The notes under the pieces are model-generated. The model was not told the origin of the DNA and did not search any database. It saw only the letters and a list, made by a program, of their open reading frames with translations. Positions 23,714 to 33,100 of a stretch of DNA of 64,000 nt are shown piece after piece. The position numbers and the translations under genes are program-made. This DNA comes from Sphingobacterium sp. ML3W (GTDB taxonomy: Bacteria > Bacteroidota > Bacteroidia > Sphingobacteriales > Sphingobacteriaceae), in NCBI RefSeq assembly GCF_000747525.1, contig NZ_CP009278.1, positions 4,650,001-4,714,000 on the forward strand. Direction: 5' to 3'. Numbering within the stretch: the first letter of the stretch is position 1; every line of letters starts with the position of its first letter.

Positions 23714-26700
23714 ATGTCATCGATAGCGCCACTAAAAATATTAAAAGCCTCAGCTGGATCAGGCAAAACATTCAGCTTAACCGTCCACTATTTAACTTTA
23801 TTACTTTCAAAAGAAAACAGTTATCGCGAAATATTAGCAGTCACTTTCACAAACAAGGCGACAGCCGAGATGAAAGAAAGAATCCTGTCTGTTCTAAAAG
23901 GATTAGCGCAAGGGGATCAGGCCAGAAAGATCGATGATTATAGACGCTTGCTCTTGAATCAATTTTCTCATTGGAATACTGATCTGATTCAGGAAAAAGC
24001 TTACCGTGTCTACCGTAAAATATTGCATGACTATAGCCACTTCACCATCAGTACCATTGATGGTTTTTCACAAAAAGTGATTAGAAGCTTTACTTATGAA
24101 CTCAATTTGGATGCAGCATATAAAATAGAGATGAATACGAGTAAGGTAAGGCAAGACCTCACCGTTATGTTAAATCAACTCTTGGATAAACGACCTGATC
24201 TATTGGAATGGATTATCGAATATGCTGAAAAGAAAATCTCAAACAATGAAAATTGGAACTATCGCCGTGAATTAACGAGTTTGGCGAATGAAATATTCTC
24301 AGAAAACTTTAAAGAGTTTGACAAACACCTCCTATCTCAGGATTCGGATAAAGTGTTCAATACATTAAATAAAGAAATAGAAACCTTCACTAAAGTATTC
24401 TTAGAAGCACTGCGTGAAGAAGTTAAAAATTTTACAACAACATTTAAATCCTTAAATATCGATGTCGCAGAATTGAAAGGAAAAAGTAGAAATCCGATAT
24501 ACTCACTTTCCAATTCAACGGTCAATGTATTCAAACAAAGTACAACTGAACTCCAAAAATTCATCCTTAAATATGTTGACCTGATAGATAAGGAAGATGC
24601 ATTTTTAGATGGTAAAAAAGAAGTCAACTACCCCCTGCAACAAGCAATTTTACCTATTTTAAAAAACTTTAAAATATTACAGGATAAATTTAGCACCTAC
24701 ATCACTTACGAAGCATTCCAAAAGAATTTTTACTACCTACGTCTTTTGAAAGAGATGAGTGATCTGCTGGCACAATGGCGAAAAGAAAACAATGCACAAT
24801 TAATTTCGGATGCACAGATACAACTGAACAAGCTTGGTCTAGATCAACATGGAGATCCTACCTTCATTTGGGAGAAAATTGGGAATCGCTATCAATACTT
24901 CCTATTCGACGAGTTTCAAGATACGTCTCGTATCCAATGGAAAAATTATAGCCCACTCTTAATCAACGCGCTTGGAAATGCTTCAGGGGAACTATCCGAA
25001 CATTTAATTGTTGGCGATGTAAAACAGAGCATTTACCGTTGGAGAAACGGCGATTGGCGTATTTTACTGGAACAGGCGGAGAAACAAGTGGCAAATGCCT
25101 TTCATATTACAAATAAACAGGACCTACAGGAAATAATCGAAAGTGGTTCATTGGATGTGAACTACAGAAGCCTTCCGAATATCATACATTTCAATAATTA
25201 CCTTTTTGAGACTGTCCCGAACCATATCCAAAAGTTATTAAATGAGCATATCGCCGATAATCTCGATGATGAAGGGCAAACATGGTGGGAGGAAATGGGA
25301 TATGACCACATGATTATCAAAGCGTATGAAGGTGCTTCCCAAAAAGTTCCAGAAGCAAAAGTCCTAGACCAAGCACAGAAAGGGTCCATCACGATCAAAT
25401 ATCTAGAAGTAGAAAACAATGTGAGAAGAAATTCACAAGTAGAAAATCAGGCGGTGGCTTCCCTATGTCAGCAAATTGAAGAATGGATAACATCGGGCAG
25501 ATATCAAGCTAATCAAATTGGAATCCTTGTGCGATCAAACAAACATGCTCGTTTGATTATTCATGAATTAATGAATTATAGAAATGAAAAACAATTGCAA
25601 TTCGAAGTCATCTCTGGCGACGCATTGGCGCTGGAAGCGAATGAAGGAATACAATTATTAATCGAGACATTAAAAGCCTTTGTTTTCAGTACAGACAAAC
25701 ACATTCTATATAAAGCAAAGCTTACTCACCTTTATCATATTATTCAAAATGGCAAAAATTTCGATGCTGAAATTTGGCTTAAATTTAAGGAAAATGATAT
25801 TCTAAACTTACAAGAAGAACTTCCAAGCGAATTAATTGAAAACTGGGAAAACTGGCAGAAACTTCCCTTAGTCCATTTGGTTGAAAAACTTATAGCGGTC
25901 TATGGATTGACCTCATTACACAATCCACACTTACCTTATATTCTAGCATTCAAGGATATGATTACTAATTTCTCCGTAAATGGTGAGCGCGGTATCAATC
26001 AATTCTTAACTTTCTGGGATGAAGACGGTATAAAAGCCGTACTCCCCTCTTCGGGTAAGGTAGATGCTATTGAAGTGACCACAGTACATAAATCGAAAGG
26101 ATTAGCTTATGATGTCGTCATGATTCCATTCTGCAGTTGGACATTAGACGGTATGATCAATGGAAATTTTTGGATAGACACTGCAGGGACAGCACTCGAA
26201 GCAATTGGCAAAGCTCCTATCAAGTACTCTTCAGCTCTCGGACAATCGACTCTTTATCAAAAATATTATGAAGAGATGGTCTTCAATTATATGGATGCTT
26301 TGAATACATTTTATGTAGCCACCACCCGAGCGATACAACATATTTATATATCAGCACCCGCTTTCAAACAACTTGTTGACAAAAAAACAGGAGAAATCAT
26401 GGGAATGGATGTAAAAAATGACTTAATCAGTGATATTGTCTACCAAGTATTAGGTGATAATAAGAGTGATTTTGCCCTCATGGATAACGAATTGCATTTA
26501 GACCATATTATCTCTCGAGAGAAAAGCGATAAAATTGAAGTCGGAAAGATAGCGTTACAACAATATCCAATTTCAAAGGAGCTGGATAAAGCTTTTGATA
26601 AATCTTCTCAGCGGACTATCAATAGTATCTTATTATTAGACAAAGCCTCGCAATATGGCGTCATGGCCCATGAAATCATGTCCATTATTACTACTGAAGA

Positions 26701-27085
26701 AGAAATTGAGACCATCATCAATCAATACATTTCTGAAGGAATTTTCACGCCAACAGAAAAATCTGCCATTCTCCATGAAGTCAACCAAATATGGCAACAT
26801 CTACAAATCAATACATGGTTAACGGGTGATTTCAAAATTTGGAACGAATCGGCCATCATTACCGCTAAAGGTGAAACATTACGTCCGGATAAAGTTTTTA
26901 CTAGTGAAAAGGAAACCATCGTGCTCGACTTTAAGTTTACGCAGAGTGAAGCCTTTTCACATCAAAAACAAGTGAAACAATATGTCAAAACACTGGAAGA
27001 ATTAGGTTATAAAAATGTAAAAGGATTTTTATTTTACGCCAAATCAAATGATTTAGTAGAGGTTATAATACAAGCAAAAAATTAA
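23714..27085 (+). CDS. AddA/RecB-like UvrD helicase-nuclease
   Basis: 1123 residues from the ATG at 23714; a TTG at 23660 would put the Walker motif unusually far in. Superfamily 1A helicase motifs: Walker A ASAGSGKT (residues 12-19), 'AVTFTNKATAEMKERI' (motif Ia), DEFQD (399-403), 'GDVKQSIYRWRNGD' (III), 'VTTVHKSKGLAYDVVMI' (V) and 'FYVATTRAIQHIYI' (VI). The C-terminus carries a RecB-type nuclease: D1059 in RPDKV, D1072 and K1074 in LDFKF, and 'QKQVKQYVKTL'. It should process double-strand DNA ends for recombination together with the next gene product, encoded 3 bases downstream. The neutral name is AddA-like. Confidence 0.9.
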   Translation: MSSIAPLKILKASAGSGKTFSLTVHYLTLLLSKENSYREILAVTFTNKATAEMKERILSVLKGLAQGDQARKIDDYRRLLLNQFSHWNTDLIQEKAYRVYRKILHDYSHFTISTIDGFSQKVIRSFTYELNLDAAYKIEMNTSKVRQDLTVMLNQLLDKRPDLLEWIIEYAEKKISNNENWNYRRELTSLANEIFSENFKEFDKHLLSQDSDKVFNTLNKEIETFTKVFLEALREEVKNFTTTFKSLNIDVAELKGKSRNPIYSLSNSTVNVFKQSTTELQKFILKYVDLIDKEDAFLDGKKEVNYPLQQAILPILKNFKILQDKFSTYITYEAFQKNFYYLRLLKEMSDLLAQWRKENNAQLISDAQIQLNKLGLDQHGDPTFIWEKIGNRYQYFLFDEFQDTSRIQWKNYSPLLINALGNASGELSEHLIVGDVKQSIYRWRNGDWRILLEQAEKQVANAFHITNKQDLQEIIESGSLDVNYRSLPNIIHFNNYLFETVPNHIQKLLNEHIADNLDDEGQTWWEEMGYDHMIIKAYEGASQKVPEAKVLDQAQKGSITIKYLEVENNVRRNSQVENQAVASLCQQIEEWITSGRYQANQIGILVRSNKHARLIIHELMNYRNEKQLQFEVISGDALALEANEGIQLLIETLKAFVFSTDKHILYKAKLTHLYHIIQNGKNFDAEIWLKFKENDILNLQEELPSELIENWENWQKLPLVHLVEKLIAVYGLTSLHNPHLPYILAFKDMITNFSVNGERGINQFLTFWDEDGIKAVLPSSGKVDAIEVTTVHKSKGLAYDVVMIPFCSWTLDGMINGNFWIDTAGTALEAIGKAPIKYSSALGQSTLYQKYYEEMVFNYMDALNTFYVATTRAIQHIYISAPAFKQLVDKKTGEIMGMDVKNDLISDIVYQVLGDNKSDFALMDNELHLDHIISREKSDKIEVGKIALQQYPISKELDKAFDKSSQRTINSILLLDKASQYGVMAHEIMSIITTEEEIETIINQYISEGIFTPTEKSAILHEVNQIWQHLQINTWLTGDFKIWNESAIITAKGETLRPDKVFTSEKETIVLDFKFTQSEAFSHQKQVKQYVKTLEELGYKNVKGFLFYAKSNDLVEVIIQAKN

Positions 27086-27088
27086 GAA

Positions 27089-29965
27089 ATGAATCCATTT
27101 TTAAAAGACGTCGCTATCGATTTAAAAAATCGTTTTGGAGAAGATTTACATGAAACTGCTATTATATTCAACAATAAAAGGCCTATAACCTATCTGAAAC
27201 AACATCTAGCAGCTGTGTATGGGCAGGCAATTTGGTCGCCTCAATTCTTCACCATTCAAGAATTTTTTCGACTGTCTACCAATTTATCGGAAGCAACTCC
27301 TATTGCGCAGTTTTTCATACTATACCATTTACATAATGACTTATTGGCAAAGGAAGGGCACGAAGCAGAAACGCTAGAAGAATTTTACCCCATCGCAGAA
27401 ACTATATTAAGTGATTTCTCACAGATTGACTACGACCTCGTTGACATAGACGAAATCTTTATGGAATTGTTTGATAACACACAAATTGATTTACAATTCC
27501 AACATTTCACGTCCGAACAACAGGATTTTATCCGTCAATTTTGGCAATCTTTTTCTATAGCGGGCCATTCTGCCGTACAAGAACGCTTTCTAAAACTATG
27601 GCGTCGCCTTCCCCTCTTATATCGTGCTTTTAAGGAAGAATTAATAGCAAATAAAATGACAAATATGCCGACCATCTATCGCGATATCGTTGATGGAAAG
27701 GCAAAGAAGCAAGAATTCTACAAACAGTATAAAAAAATCATCTTTGTCGGTTTTAACGCTCTGAGCAAAGTAGAAGCTACATTATTTAAAAAATGGCAAG
27801 AACAAGGCTTGGCACTTTTCTATTTTGATGCTGACGCCTATTATTTGGAAGATAAACAGCAGGAGGCAGGTCTGTTTATTCGTCGCAATATCTTTCAAAC
27901 GGCTTTAGCAAATGCATTGGGAGAGCGTCCAAATGTAATCGGGAATCGAGAATCGGAAGTGAACCTCTACTCTGCGACAGGCAATGTATCACAAACAAAA
28001 CTTCTACATGAGATTTTAGAAAATAATGAAAAAGAGGGTAAATCTTCTGCTATCCTACTAGCCGATGAATCTTTATTAGTTTCTTTATTACAAAGTCTCC
28101 CTAATGTAAAACCTAATATTACAACTGGCTTTCCTCTGACACAGTCACCCATTTATGGTATTATCGAATTGTGGATGGAAGTGCAGCACCTCATCACCCA
28201 TCAGAAAAAAACAAAAATTCCTTATACGTTGATTGAAACATTTTTCAATCATCCCTTGACCAACGTTTCGAAGGAGGAGAAACTGGCTATTCAAAAATTA
28301 ATAACAGAAAAGCAACTTTTTGAAGTGGATATCAAAGAGCTTTCCTTTAAAAGTTCTAGTCTAGCGCACTTCTTTCATCCCATCACGCGAATTGAGGAGA
28401 CCATTGTCCTATTGATTCATATCATTGACAATCTATTGGCAAATCTGGCCCAAGAGGACAGGATAAAACAGATTGACAGCAACTTGTTGATTGAAGTGAG
28501 AAAGACCTTAAATCAACTTAATTTAGGCTTAGAATCCCTACAGCCACTCAGCTTGCCATTTCAACTAGGTCTAATCAGTAAGGCGATTGCCAATATCAAT
28601 TCGGCTATCGAGGGTAATCCCCTCGAGGGGCTTCAGATTATGGGTCTCTTAGAAAGTCGTTGTCTGAATTTTGACCATGTCTATGTATTAGGTGCAAATG
28701 AAGGTATTTTACCCAAAACATCAAGTTCCCCGACGTTCATCCCAAATTCACTAAGACAGGCCTATAGACTTCCAATTCTAGAAAATCAAGATGCCCTTTC
28801 AGCCTACTTATTCTACCGACACTTCCAATACAGTGAAGAAATTCACCTCCTTTACAATGGCATCGTTAGCGACAGTTCCTCTGGTGAAGAAAGCCGTTTT
28901 ATCAAACAACTGGAGTTTGAAAGTAATTTCAAATTTTTAAAACACAACCAACAACAGAATATCACATTTTTGCCCGATCAAGAAGAATTGATAATCGAAA
29001 AAAAGGGAAAAGTTTGGGATAAATTACGATTGGACTACATCGATAATAAGAAGAAAATTTCAGCTTCAGCACTTACAACCTATTTACAATCTCCATTACA
29101 ATTCTTTTTGAAATACGTGGCAGAGATCAAAGAACCGCCAAGTATCTCCCAAGAGTTTGAGATGAATAATTTAGGGACGGTCATCCACAACGTGATGGAA
29201 AAGGTATATTTACCATTCAAGGGTGCAGAACAATTTGTACCGATTCGGGAATTGGAAAAGTCATTAGCAAAAGTAGATACCTTGATTATCTCCGAAATTA
29301 TCGAATTGTATCAACTGGAAGGAACAGGACTAAGTACATTAAATAGTCTACAGCGCATCATGCACAAAATTGCTTCCGAGTATATCAGGTTACTAATTCA
29401 ACACGATATCAATCACTTTATAGGCATCAAAATTATAGAATTGGAAAATGACCAGGATTATGTCATCAACTTCCCGATTGAAATACAAGGAAAAGAAGAA
29501 AATGTGAGCATTTATGGTATTATTGATCGAATAGATGAAGTACTATTAAAAGATAAGACAATCAAAACACGTATTGTTGATTACAAAACGGGAGCGGACG
29601 AAGTTAATTTTAAATCTTTGGATAAGGTATTTATCAAAAACACGGAAAACAAAGCCCTAGTTCAAACATTATTTTACACCTATGTATATGAACAAGTAAC
29701 AGGTAGAATAGGGATAGAACCTAATCTCTATGTCGTTAGAAAAATGCGAGAAGAAGGCACTTTATTTTATGCAAAATCAGAAATTCTGGAAACGGAATAC
29801 TTGGTTGAAGTAAAAAAAGAATTTATTACATTCTTAAAAACCACACTGGAAGAAATATTCAACCCTGACGTTCCTTTTAAACATGATCCAAAGGCAAAGA
29901 TATACGATTCGGATCCTTATATCCTATTTTATAAAAATGCAATAAACGAAGACGACGAAGAGTAA
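27089..29965 (+). CDS. AddB-like PD-(D/E)XK nuclease subunit
   Basis: 958 residues. The N-terminal two thirds are an inactivated helicase-like region without a Walker A motif; 'LEGLQIMGLLESRCLNFDHV' and 'LGANEGILPKTSSSPTFIPN' are the AddB/RexB-type segment. The C-terminal nuclease domain has H700 (GTVIHNVM), D813 (GIIDRID), D831 and K833 (IVDYKTG), then Q and Y in QTLFYTYVYEQ. AddB normally holds a 4Fe-4S cluster with one Cys before the nuclease and three near the end. Here the first position is Ser (LQSPLQFF, about residue 671) and the C-terminal motif has no Cys, so the cluster is absent. It is the partner of the AddA-like protein. Confidence 0.85.
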   Translation: MNPFLKDVAIDLKNRFGEDLHETAIIFNNKRPITYLKQHLAAVYGQAIWSPQFFTIQEFFRLSTNLSEATPIAQFFILYHLHNDLLAKEGHEAETLEEFYPIAETILSDFSQIDYDLVDIDEIFMELFDNTQIDLQFQHFTSEQQDFIRQFWQSFSIAGHSAVQERFLKLWRRLPLLYRAFKEELIANKMTNMPTIYRDIVDGKAKKQEFYKQYKKIIFVGFNALSKVEATLFKKWQEQGLALFYFDADAYYLEDKQQEAGLFIRRNIFQTALANALGERPNVIGNRESEVNLYSATGNVSQTKLLHEILENNEKEGKSSAILLADESLLVSLLQSLPNVKPNITTGFPLTQSPIYGIIELWMEVQHLITHQKKTKIPYTLIETFFNHPLTNVSKEEKLAIQKLITEKQLFEVDIKELSFKSSSLAHFFHPITRIEETIVLLIHIIDNLLANLAQEDRIKQIDSNLLIEVRKTLNQLNLGLESLQPLSLPFQLGLISKAIANINSAIEGNPLEGLQIMGLLESRCLNFDHVYVLGANEGILPKTSSSPTFIPNSLRQAYRLPILENQDALSAYLFYRHFQYSEEIHLLYNGIVSDSSSGEESRFIKQLEFESNFKFLKHNQQQNITFLPDQEELIIEKKGKVWDKLRLDYIDNKKKISASALTTYLQSPLQFFLKYVAEIKEPPSISQEFEMNNLGTVIHNVMEKVYLPFKGAEQFVPIRELEKSLAKVDTLIISEIIELYQLEGTGLSTLNSLQRIMHKIASEYIRLLIQHDINHFIGIKIIELENDQDYVINFPIEIQGKEENVSIYGIIDRIDEVLLKDKTIKTRIVDYKTGADEVNFKSLDKVFIKNTENKALVQTLFYTYVYEQVTGRIGIEPNLYVVRKMREEGTLFYAKSEILETEYLVEVKKEFITFLKTTLEEIFNPDVPFKHDPKAKIYDSDPYILFYKNAINEDDEE

Positions 29966-29971
29966 ATTTTT

Positions 29972-30017
29972 GATAATAAAAAAGCTCCGCCTTATCGGAC
30001 GGAGCTTTTTTATTATC
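29972..30017. terminator. bidirectional terminator between the AddB-like and cupin genes
   Basis: An 18-bp stem (GATAATAAAAAAGCTCCG and its mirror) with A/T tracts on both sides, between convergent genes. Confidence 0.9.
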
Positions 30018-30028
30018 ATAAATATGAA

Positions 30029-30895
30029 CTAATTTCTTTTTCTAATTGCTTTTTGCGCTCTTTTTTTCGCCATCTCAATCTTAAAATCGAGCCATTTCTT
30101 TTTAAAAACTCTACGCATAGCATCATCAAAATAACGCGTTATAAAAAGATTACGTGCACCCAATAGTTTTTCAGAGAACGTATTTGCTAGTGCACGAACT
30201 GAAATAGAATAACCTTCCGTATCATATTGGATATAATGCCACCAACCTGCAGGCATATATAAAGTGTCTCCAGGGTTTATTACAGCCTCATAACCTTCTA
30301 TAAACTTCAACCCAGGGTAATCTACTTCGGTACTATTTTTAGGATTGGCTATGCTGTGAAAATTATAGGGTAATTTATACAATAAATCAGATTGATCATT
30401 CGGAAATAACCAAATCCGCTTAGACCCCTGAAACTGTGATATAAATACATGCGACATATCAATATCAAAGTGATTTCGTGTTGCTGACCCCTCACCTCCA
30501 AAAAATAAATAAGGCAACCATTGAATCACTTTACCTCCAGTTACATCATTATAAATGATATCCTTTTTGAGCTCTGGTCTAATCTTTAAAAGATTAAAAA
30601 GAAACAAGCGTAATTCAGTAGGTTCGGCACTTATTTTATCGAGATATTCTGCCAATGTCATTTTACCAACAGGAGGACTAGCTGCATGGTTTTGAGATTC
30701 CTCTTCCCGGCCATACACATCCACTTGCTCTTGCCCTGCAATTTCCTTAAAATAATCGTAACTCCATTTATGCCAACATGCACTATCCTTACTTATAAAG
30801 TCTTTAATAATTACAGGCTGACCTTTTTTTAAGTAATCTTTTACAAATTCTTTTGGAGCTATTCCTGAGATACTATCAACTGGTTTTAATTTCAC
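30029..30895 (-). CDS. cupin-like (JmjC-type, Cupin_8) Fe(II)/2-oxoglutarate oxygenase
   Basis: 288 residues starting with GTG at 30895; an in-frame stop lies two codons upstream and the next ATG is far inside. The jelly-roll contains the iron-binding HxD (H142, D144 in RNHFDID) and the distal H220 in AGWWHYIQYD. 'GQPVIIKDFI' and 'GDTLYMPAGWWHYI' are typical of the Cupin_8/FIH-like group (PF13621), which hydroxylates proteins or tRNA bases with 2-oxoglutarate and oxygen. The substrate is unknown. Its leader holds the three-way-junction element at 30928-31018, which may control it. Confidence 0.85.
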   Translation of the reverse strand: MKLKPVDSISGIAPKEFVKDYLKKGQPVIIKDFISKDSACWHKWSYDYFKEIAGQEQVDVYGREEESQNHAASPPVGKMTLAEYLDKISAEPTELRLFLFNLLKIRPELKKDIIYNDVTGGKVIQWLPYLFFGGEGSATRNHFDIDMSHVFISQFQGSKRIWLFPNDQSDLLYKLPYNFHSIANPKNSTEVDYPGLKFIEGYEAVINPGDTLYMPAGWWHYIQYDTEGYSISVRALANTFSEKLLGARNLFITRYFDDAMRRVFKKKWLDFKIEMAKKRAQKAIRKRN

Positions 30896-30927
30896 AAGCT
30901 ATCTGTTTTTACAACTACTACAAACTT

Positions 30928-31018
30928 AAAAAAAATATTTCTACTTAAACTTATGCTGTGATTAAAACAATCACTCCTGCTAAAGTACTAATTTAGCACA
31001 TAAGTTAGTAGAAATATT
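30928..31018 (-). ncRNA. three-way-junction structured element upstream of the cupin gene
   Basis: An outer 20-bp stem with a 2-base bulge joins 30934-30955 to 30999-31018. Inside it two further perfect 6-bp hairpins form: GTGATT/AATCAC (30958-30974) and GCTAAA/TTTAGC (30979-30997). The linkers are only CT, TCCT and A. On the minus strand the outer stem runs into eight T residues (30928-30935) and the cupin GTG lies about 33 bases further. This could be a leader attenuator, the end of a small RNA, or a MITE-like element. I do not recognise a known RNA family. The rest of the 359-base gap (30896-31254) holds one extra hairpin at 31027-31048 and otherwise AT-rich sequence without features. Confidence 0.6.
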
Positions 31019-31026
31019 CTAAATAA

Positions 31027-31048
31027 CTAAATGAGATAATTCATTTAG
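31027..31048. repeat. hairpin next to the three-way junction
   Basis: CTAAATGA and TCATTTAG form an 8-bp perfect stem with a 6-base loop, 9 bases from the three-way-junction element; it may extend the same RNA. Confidence 0.5.
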
Positions 31049-31254
31049 CCTTATTATGTTATTTTATTTCCAAAGAGTAAAAACCTTATTAATAGTTTAT
31101 TAACGATTTTTATTCCTTAATGAATTCTTAGCAAAAACGCTCTAATCGTTCAACCGACATGTATGCTTTTGGCTTTACTTATCCTCCTCAAGTTACGTAT
31201 AAAAAGGCAACTATTCCAAACAGGAAAATAGACGGTCAAAGATAATAAAACTGT

Positions 31255-32025
31255 CTATTTATTGACTATCTTAATATATTCTTCAACTGCCATGGTCATA
31301 CTCGGAGCTTTTGGTGTAGGCGCAGGAATGTCTAAAACTAAACCATGTTCCAACAAAGCTTGTTGGGTACTTGTTCCAAACGCAGCAATCCGAGTTTGAT
31401 TTTGATTAAAATCAGGGAAATTTTCATATAAAGACTGAACGCTAGAAGGGCTAAAGAAAACAATGATATCATAGAAAACGTCTTTCAGATCTGACAAATC
31501 ACTAACCACAGTCTTGAATAGAACTGCAGGTGCAAATTTATAACCATTATCTTTTAACCAATTACTAGTCTCTTCATTCGCTACATCTGAACAAGGAAAC
31601 AAAAAATTCTCATCCTTATGTTTTTTAAGCACATCTTCCAAATCTTTAGCCGTCTGTTTTCCAAAGAAAATTTTTCGCTTACGATATTGAATATACTTTT
31701 GAAGATATAAAGCGATAGTCTCTGAGATACAAAAATATTTCATTTCAGATGAGACCTCAAATCGCATTTCTTCACAAACTCTAAAGAAATGATCTACAGC
31801 ATTTCTGCTTGTAAAAATTACAGCCGTAAAATCAGCAAGATTAACTTTATCTTTTCTAACATCACGGGCTGGAACACCCTCTACGTGGATGAAACCTCTA
31901 AAATCAAGTTTCAAATTATATTTCTGCGCTAATGCAGCATATGGAGACTTATCATTTTCAGGTTTTGGCAAGGTTACCAATATACTCTTTACCTTTTTCG
32001 TTCTTTCTACGTCGGAAGTTTGCAT
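31255..32025 (-). CDS. hemD: uroporphyrinogen-III synthase
   Basis: 256 residues, two HemD-like lobes. Visible family features: the N-terminal 'VKSILVTLPKPENDKSPYAA', 'LADFTAVIFTSRNAVDHFF' (lobe 1 start), 'YFCISETIALYLQKY', 'DIIVFFSPSSVQSLYENFP' and 'RIAAFGTSTQQALLEHGL' (lobe 2). HemD closes hydroxymethylbilane with inversion of ring D to give uroporphyrinogen III for heme. HemD is poorly conserved, so the assignment rests on lobe motifs and on the frequent Bacteroidota pairing with DUF4271, here 12 bases upstream. No other heme gene is in the window. Confidence 0.85.
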   Translation of the reverse strand: MQTSDVERTKKVKSILVTLPKPENDKSPYAALAQKYNLKLDFRGFIHVEGVPARDVRKDKVNLADFTAVIFTSRNAVDHFFRVCEEMRFEVSSEMKYFCISETIALYLQKYIQYRKRKIFFGKQTAKDLEDVLKKHKDENFLFPCSDVANEETSNWLKDNGYKFAPAVLFKTVVSDLSDLKDVFYDIIVFFSPSSVQSLYENFPDFNQNQTRIAAFGTSTQQALLEHGLVLDIPAPTPKAPSMTMAVEEYIKIVNK

Positions 32026-32037
32026 ATTATCTTTTAA

Positions 32038-32997
32038 TTAGCTTAGTAGTCGCACTAAAATTAAAATCGGTGCTATTTCTAGGCAGCAAAGATACAAAAT
32101 TAAATAAAAAACTGAAAACTGCTGTTGTGTAACAACATTCAAAGCTGTTCTAAGAAATCGATAGGAAAACAGTAATACACCTATAAATACGGTAAAAGTG
32201 AAGATATAAGGTAGATAATCTATCGAAACCAAACTTACTACAAGAACAATAGGAAGTAAAAATAACAATGAATTAAAGTAAATTAAATATAAGATTGTAA
32301 CATATTCCTTCACTAATCGCTGTATTTCGAACACAAATGCAATAAATCGGATAAATCCTATTTTCAAAGCAAATATAATTGCAATTATTGCTGAGACTTT
32401 TAAGTAATTGGTAAATGACAAAAAGTCAAAGCGTTGTAAGATATAAGCGTAGAATATACAGACGAAAAGACTGAGCGCTAAAGAAAAAAGTAAATAGAGG
32501 AATATAAATGGCCAAGACGTTAATATGGTATCCTCTTTACTCACCTGCACAATAATACGTTCATTGAAATAGGCCGAAACAATTAATTTTACGTCAGAAG
32601 AAAAGAAAAACCGGACAATCGCAAATGCGAGGAAAAGAAATAAACTAGTAAATAGCACCCACCGTTTTCGCTCATACTTCACTATACCAACATGTACTTT
32701 ATCCCTCTCTGTTAAGTCATTCTCTAAAAAATATTGCGTGACCGCATAGGAATTCAAGTTATGAAGTATAATTTCGTCTCCCACGACATCCAAGATCCGA
32801 TGTGGCTTAGCTAGGGAGGGATGTAACAGCTCTTGACCTTTGGGGACCACAGATAGTGCTAAAGTATCTAAGACCGTAATAGAGTCCTTAGAAATGACGC
32901 CTATCGAATCAATCAAATCTTGGCCTTTTGCATGATGTGCAAACGACATAAAAAAGAAAAAAACAAATTGAATAATGTAGCTTAACTTCACCTGCAT
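32038..32997 (-). CDS. DUF4271 integral membrane protein
   Basis: 319 residues from the ATG at 32997 (a GTG lies one codon earlier). It starts with a signal peptide (SYIIQFVFFFFMSFAHHAKG) and a soluble segment of about 80 residues ('LHNLNSYAVTQYFLENDLTE'), followed by roughly seven membrane helices from residue 115 to the end. The pattern matches DUF4271, a Bacteroidota-only family commonly found just upstream of hemD. Function is unknown; the 12-base spacing implies co-transcription and a link to heme or the envelope is conceivable. Confidence 0.8.
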   Translation of the reverse strand: MQVKLSYIIQFVFFFFMSFAHHAKGQDLIDSIGVISKDSITVLDTLALSVVPKGQELLHPSLAKPHRILDVVGDEIILHNLNSYAVTQYFLENDLTERDKVHVGIVKYERKRWVLFTSLFLFLAFAIVRFFFSSDVKLIVSAYFNERIIVQVSKEDTILTSWPFIFLYLLFSLALSLFVCIFYAYILQRFDFLSFTNYLKVSAIIAIIFALKIGFIRFIAFVFEIQRLVKEYVTILYLIYFNSLLFLLPIVLVVSLVSIDYLPYIFTFTVFIGVLLFSYRFLRTALNVVTQQQFSVFYLILYLCCLEIAPILILVRLLS

Positions 32998-33100
32998 CAC
33001 TTTAAAAACCTTTAGAAATGTAAAGTTAGGATAAAAATCGGCTTTGAAAAAAACATTACAAATGCTTTTCTTAACTTTATCAAAAATTAAATAATAGCCG

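Noticed and set aside
28616..28634. CCCCTCGAGGGG palindrome within the AddB-like gene
   Set aside because: It is in the middle of coding sequence, short, and without T run; most likely chance.
31128..31160. Micro-ORF (MSVERLERFC) in the gap before the cupin gene, with GAGGAGG upstream on the minus strand
   Set aside because: The GAGGAGG is over 20 bases from the ATG and the ORF has only ten codons; no evidence that it is translated.
31860..31910. CTACGTGGATGAAAC as a degenerate parS
   Set aside because: It lies inside hemD, lacks the palindromic symmetry of parS and is far from the consensus.
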